Source of the DNA: Nitrospinaceae bacterium | GTDB taxonomy: Bacteria > Nitrospinota > Nitrospinia > Nitrospinales > VA-1 | Assembly: GCA_029261675.1 (NCBI GenBank) | Contig: JAJDBA010000229.1 | Coordinates: 1 to 5,586, forward strand | Reading direction: 5' to 3' | DNA length: 5,586 bases | Part shown: piece by piece, positions 5,344-5,586 of the stretch | Layout: the number at the start of each line of letters is the position of its first letter | Position numbering within the stretch: the stretch's first letter is position 1 | Program-made: the position numbers and the translations under genes | Notes under the pieces: generated by a model | Seen by the model: only the letters and a program-made list of their open reading frames with translations | What the model was told of the DNA's origin: nothing | Database searches by the model: none

Positions 5344-5586
5344 GGAATTGCTTCTTGACCCAGGCCACTTCTTCCTCTCTCGTTTCAATCGCCCCTTTCA
5401 CATGGGCTTCCCGAAGTGCTTTGAACACAGATTGAAAAACAGGGCCAGGTTTTATTCCCATTTCCACCAGATCATCTCCTGTCAACGACAATTCAGCCTG
5501 TTTTTGGTACTGGGTAAAATAAGCATTCGTATATTGGTTGGCTCGGTCTGTTGATGCGACTGCAAGGAAATAGATTACCGCTTCTA
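5333..5586 (-). CDS. cca: tRNA nucleotidyltransferase / poly(A) polymerase family, C-terminal 83 residues (gene runs off right edge)
   Basis: Only the 3' end is present, ending at TAG (5335-5333). The visible residues begin EAVIYFLAVAS, then pass through a helical stretch to LSLTGDDLVEMGIKPGPVF (residues 33-51 of the fragment) and a final helical segment EAHVKGAIETREEEVAWVKK. The L-x-G-x-D-L-x-x-x-G-x-x-P-G-P motif is the hallmark of the C-terminal domain of class II tRNA nucleotidyltransferases. The closing 'A-x-x-x-G-x-I-x-x-x-E-E-E' and the preceding 'EAV-Y-L-A' helix resemble the long bacterial forms with N-terminal DHH/CBS domains. Such enzymes add CCA, or only its final A, to tRNA 3' ends in the cytoplasm. 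Which nucleotides this one adds cannot be told because the catalytic head lies outside the window. Family membership is secure and the subtype is inferred. It is upstream of, and co-directional with, the LRR pair. Confidence 0.85.
   Translation of the reverse strand, partial: EAVIYFLAVASTDRANQYTNAYFTQYQKQAELSLTGDDLVEMGIKPGPVFQSVFKALREAHVKGAIETREEEVAWVKKQFLEQ

Noticed and set aside
5336..5554. 72-aa plus-strand open frame near the right edge
   Set aside because: It lies antisense to the cca C-terminus, whose LTGDDL and GIKPGP motifs on the minus strand are unmistakable.

Overview
The window appears to come from a Gram-negative bacterium of moderate to low GC, by eye in the low forties percent. 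The evidence is a lipoprotein with an LSAC lipobox, several Sec signal peptides, c-type heme motifs and a DsbA-type periplasmic oxidant. The partial cca gene at the right edge resembles the long CBS/DHH tRNA nucleotidyltransferases of deltaproteobacteria, Aquificae and related groups. Together with a tetraheme cytochrome fused to a phosphoesterase-like domain, this points to a deltaproteobacterial, Nitrospinota or similar lineage. That placement is an inference; no rRNA or marker gene is present to settle it.

Layout. On the minus strand at the left edge is the 5' part of a PHP-domain phosphoesterase (1-198). A 96-bp divergent intergenic region with a candidate minus-strand promoter and a strong inverted repeat separates it from a plus-strand cluster. 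That cluster holds (a) a 437-aa lipoprotein joining a degenerate 5'-nucleotidase/metallophosphatase-like domain to a four-heme cytochrome c554-like domain, (b) a DsbA-family oxidoreductase with a CGHC active site, (c) an S41 C-terminal processing peptidase with a PDZ domain, and (d) an 80-aa protein I do not recognise. Gaps are 27, 39 and 25 bp, so one transcript is plausible. The first three products are all exported, so this looks like a cell-envelope set. DsbA could oxidise the many cysteines of the cytochrome fusion, and the Ctp peptidase could process or degrade envelope proteins.

The right-hand part is on the minus strand and converges on the plus cluster with only 45 bp between. Read in its own direction, it has the 3' end of cca (5333-5586), then a short spacer with an extended -10 promoter element, then two adjacent leucine-rich-repeat genes. 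The first (195 aa, GTG start, no signal peptide) should be cytoplasmic. The second (185 aa, clear signal peptide) should be periplasmic. Both consist of consecutive 27-residue ribonuclease-inhibitor-type repeats in the same register, which suggests a gene duplication followed by a split in location.

No tRNA, rRNA, CRISPR array, insertion sequence or convincing intrinsic terminator was found. The points most worth following up are the cytochrome/phosphoesterase fusion with its altered metal site, the twin LRR genes aimed at different compartments, and the apparent duplication/insertion in the N-terminal part of the S41 peptidase.
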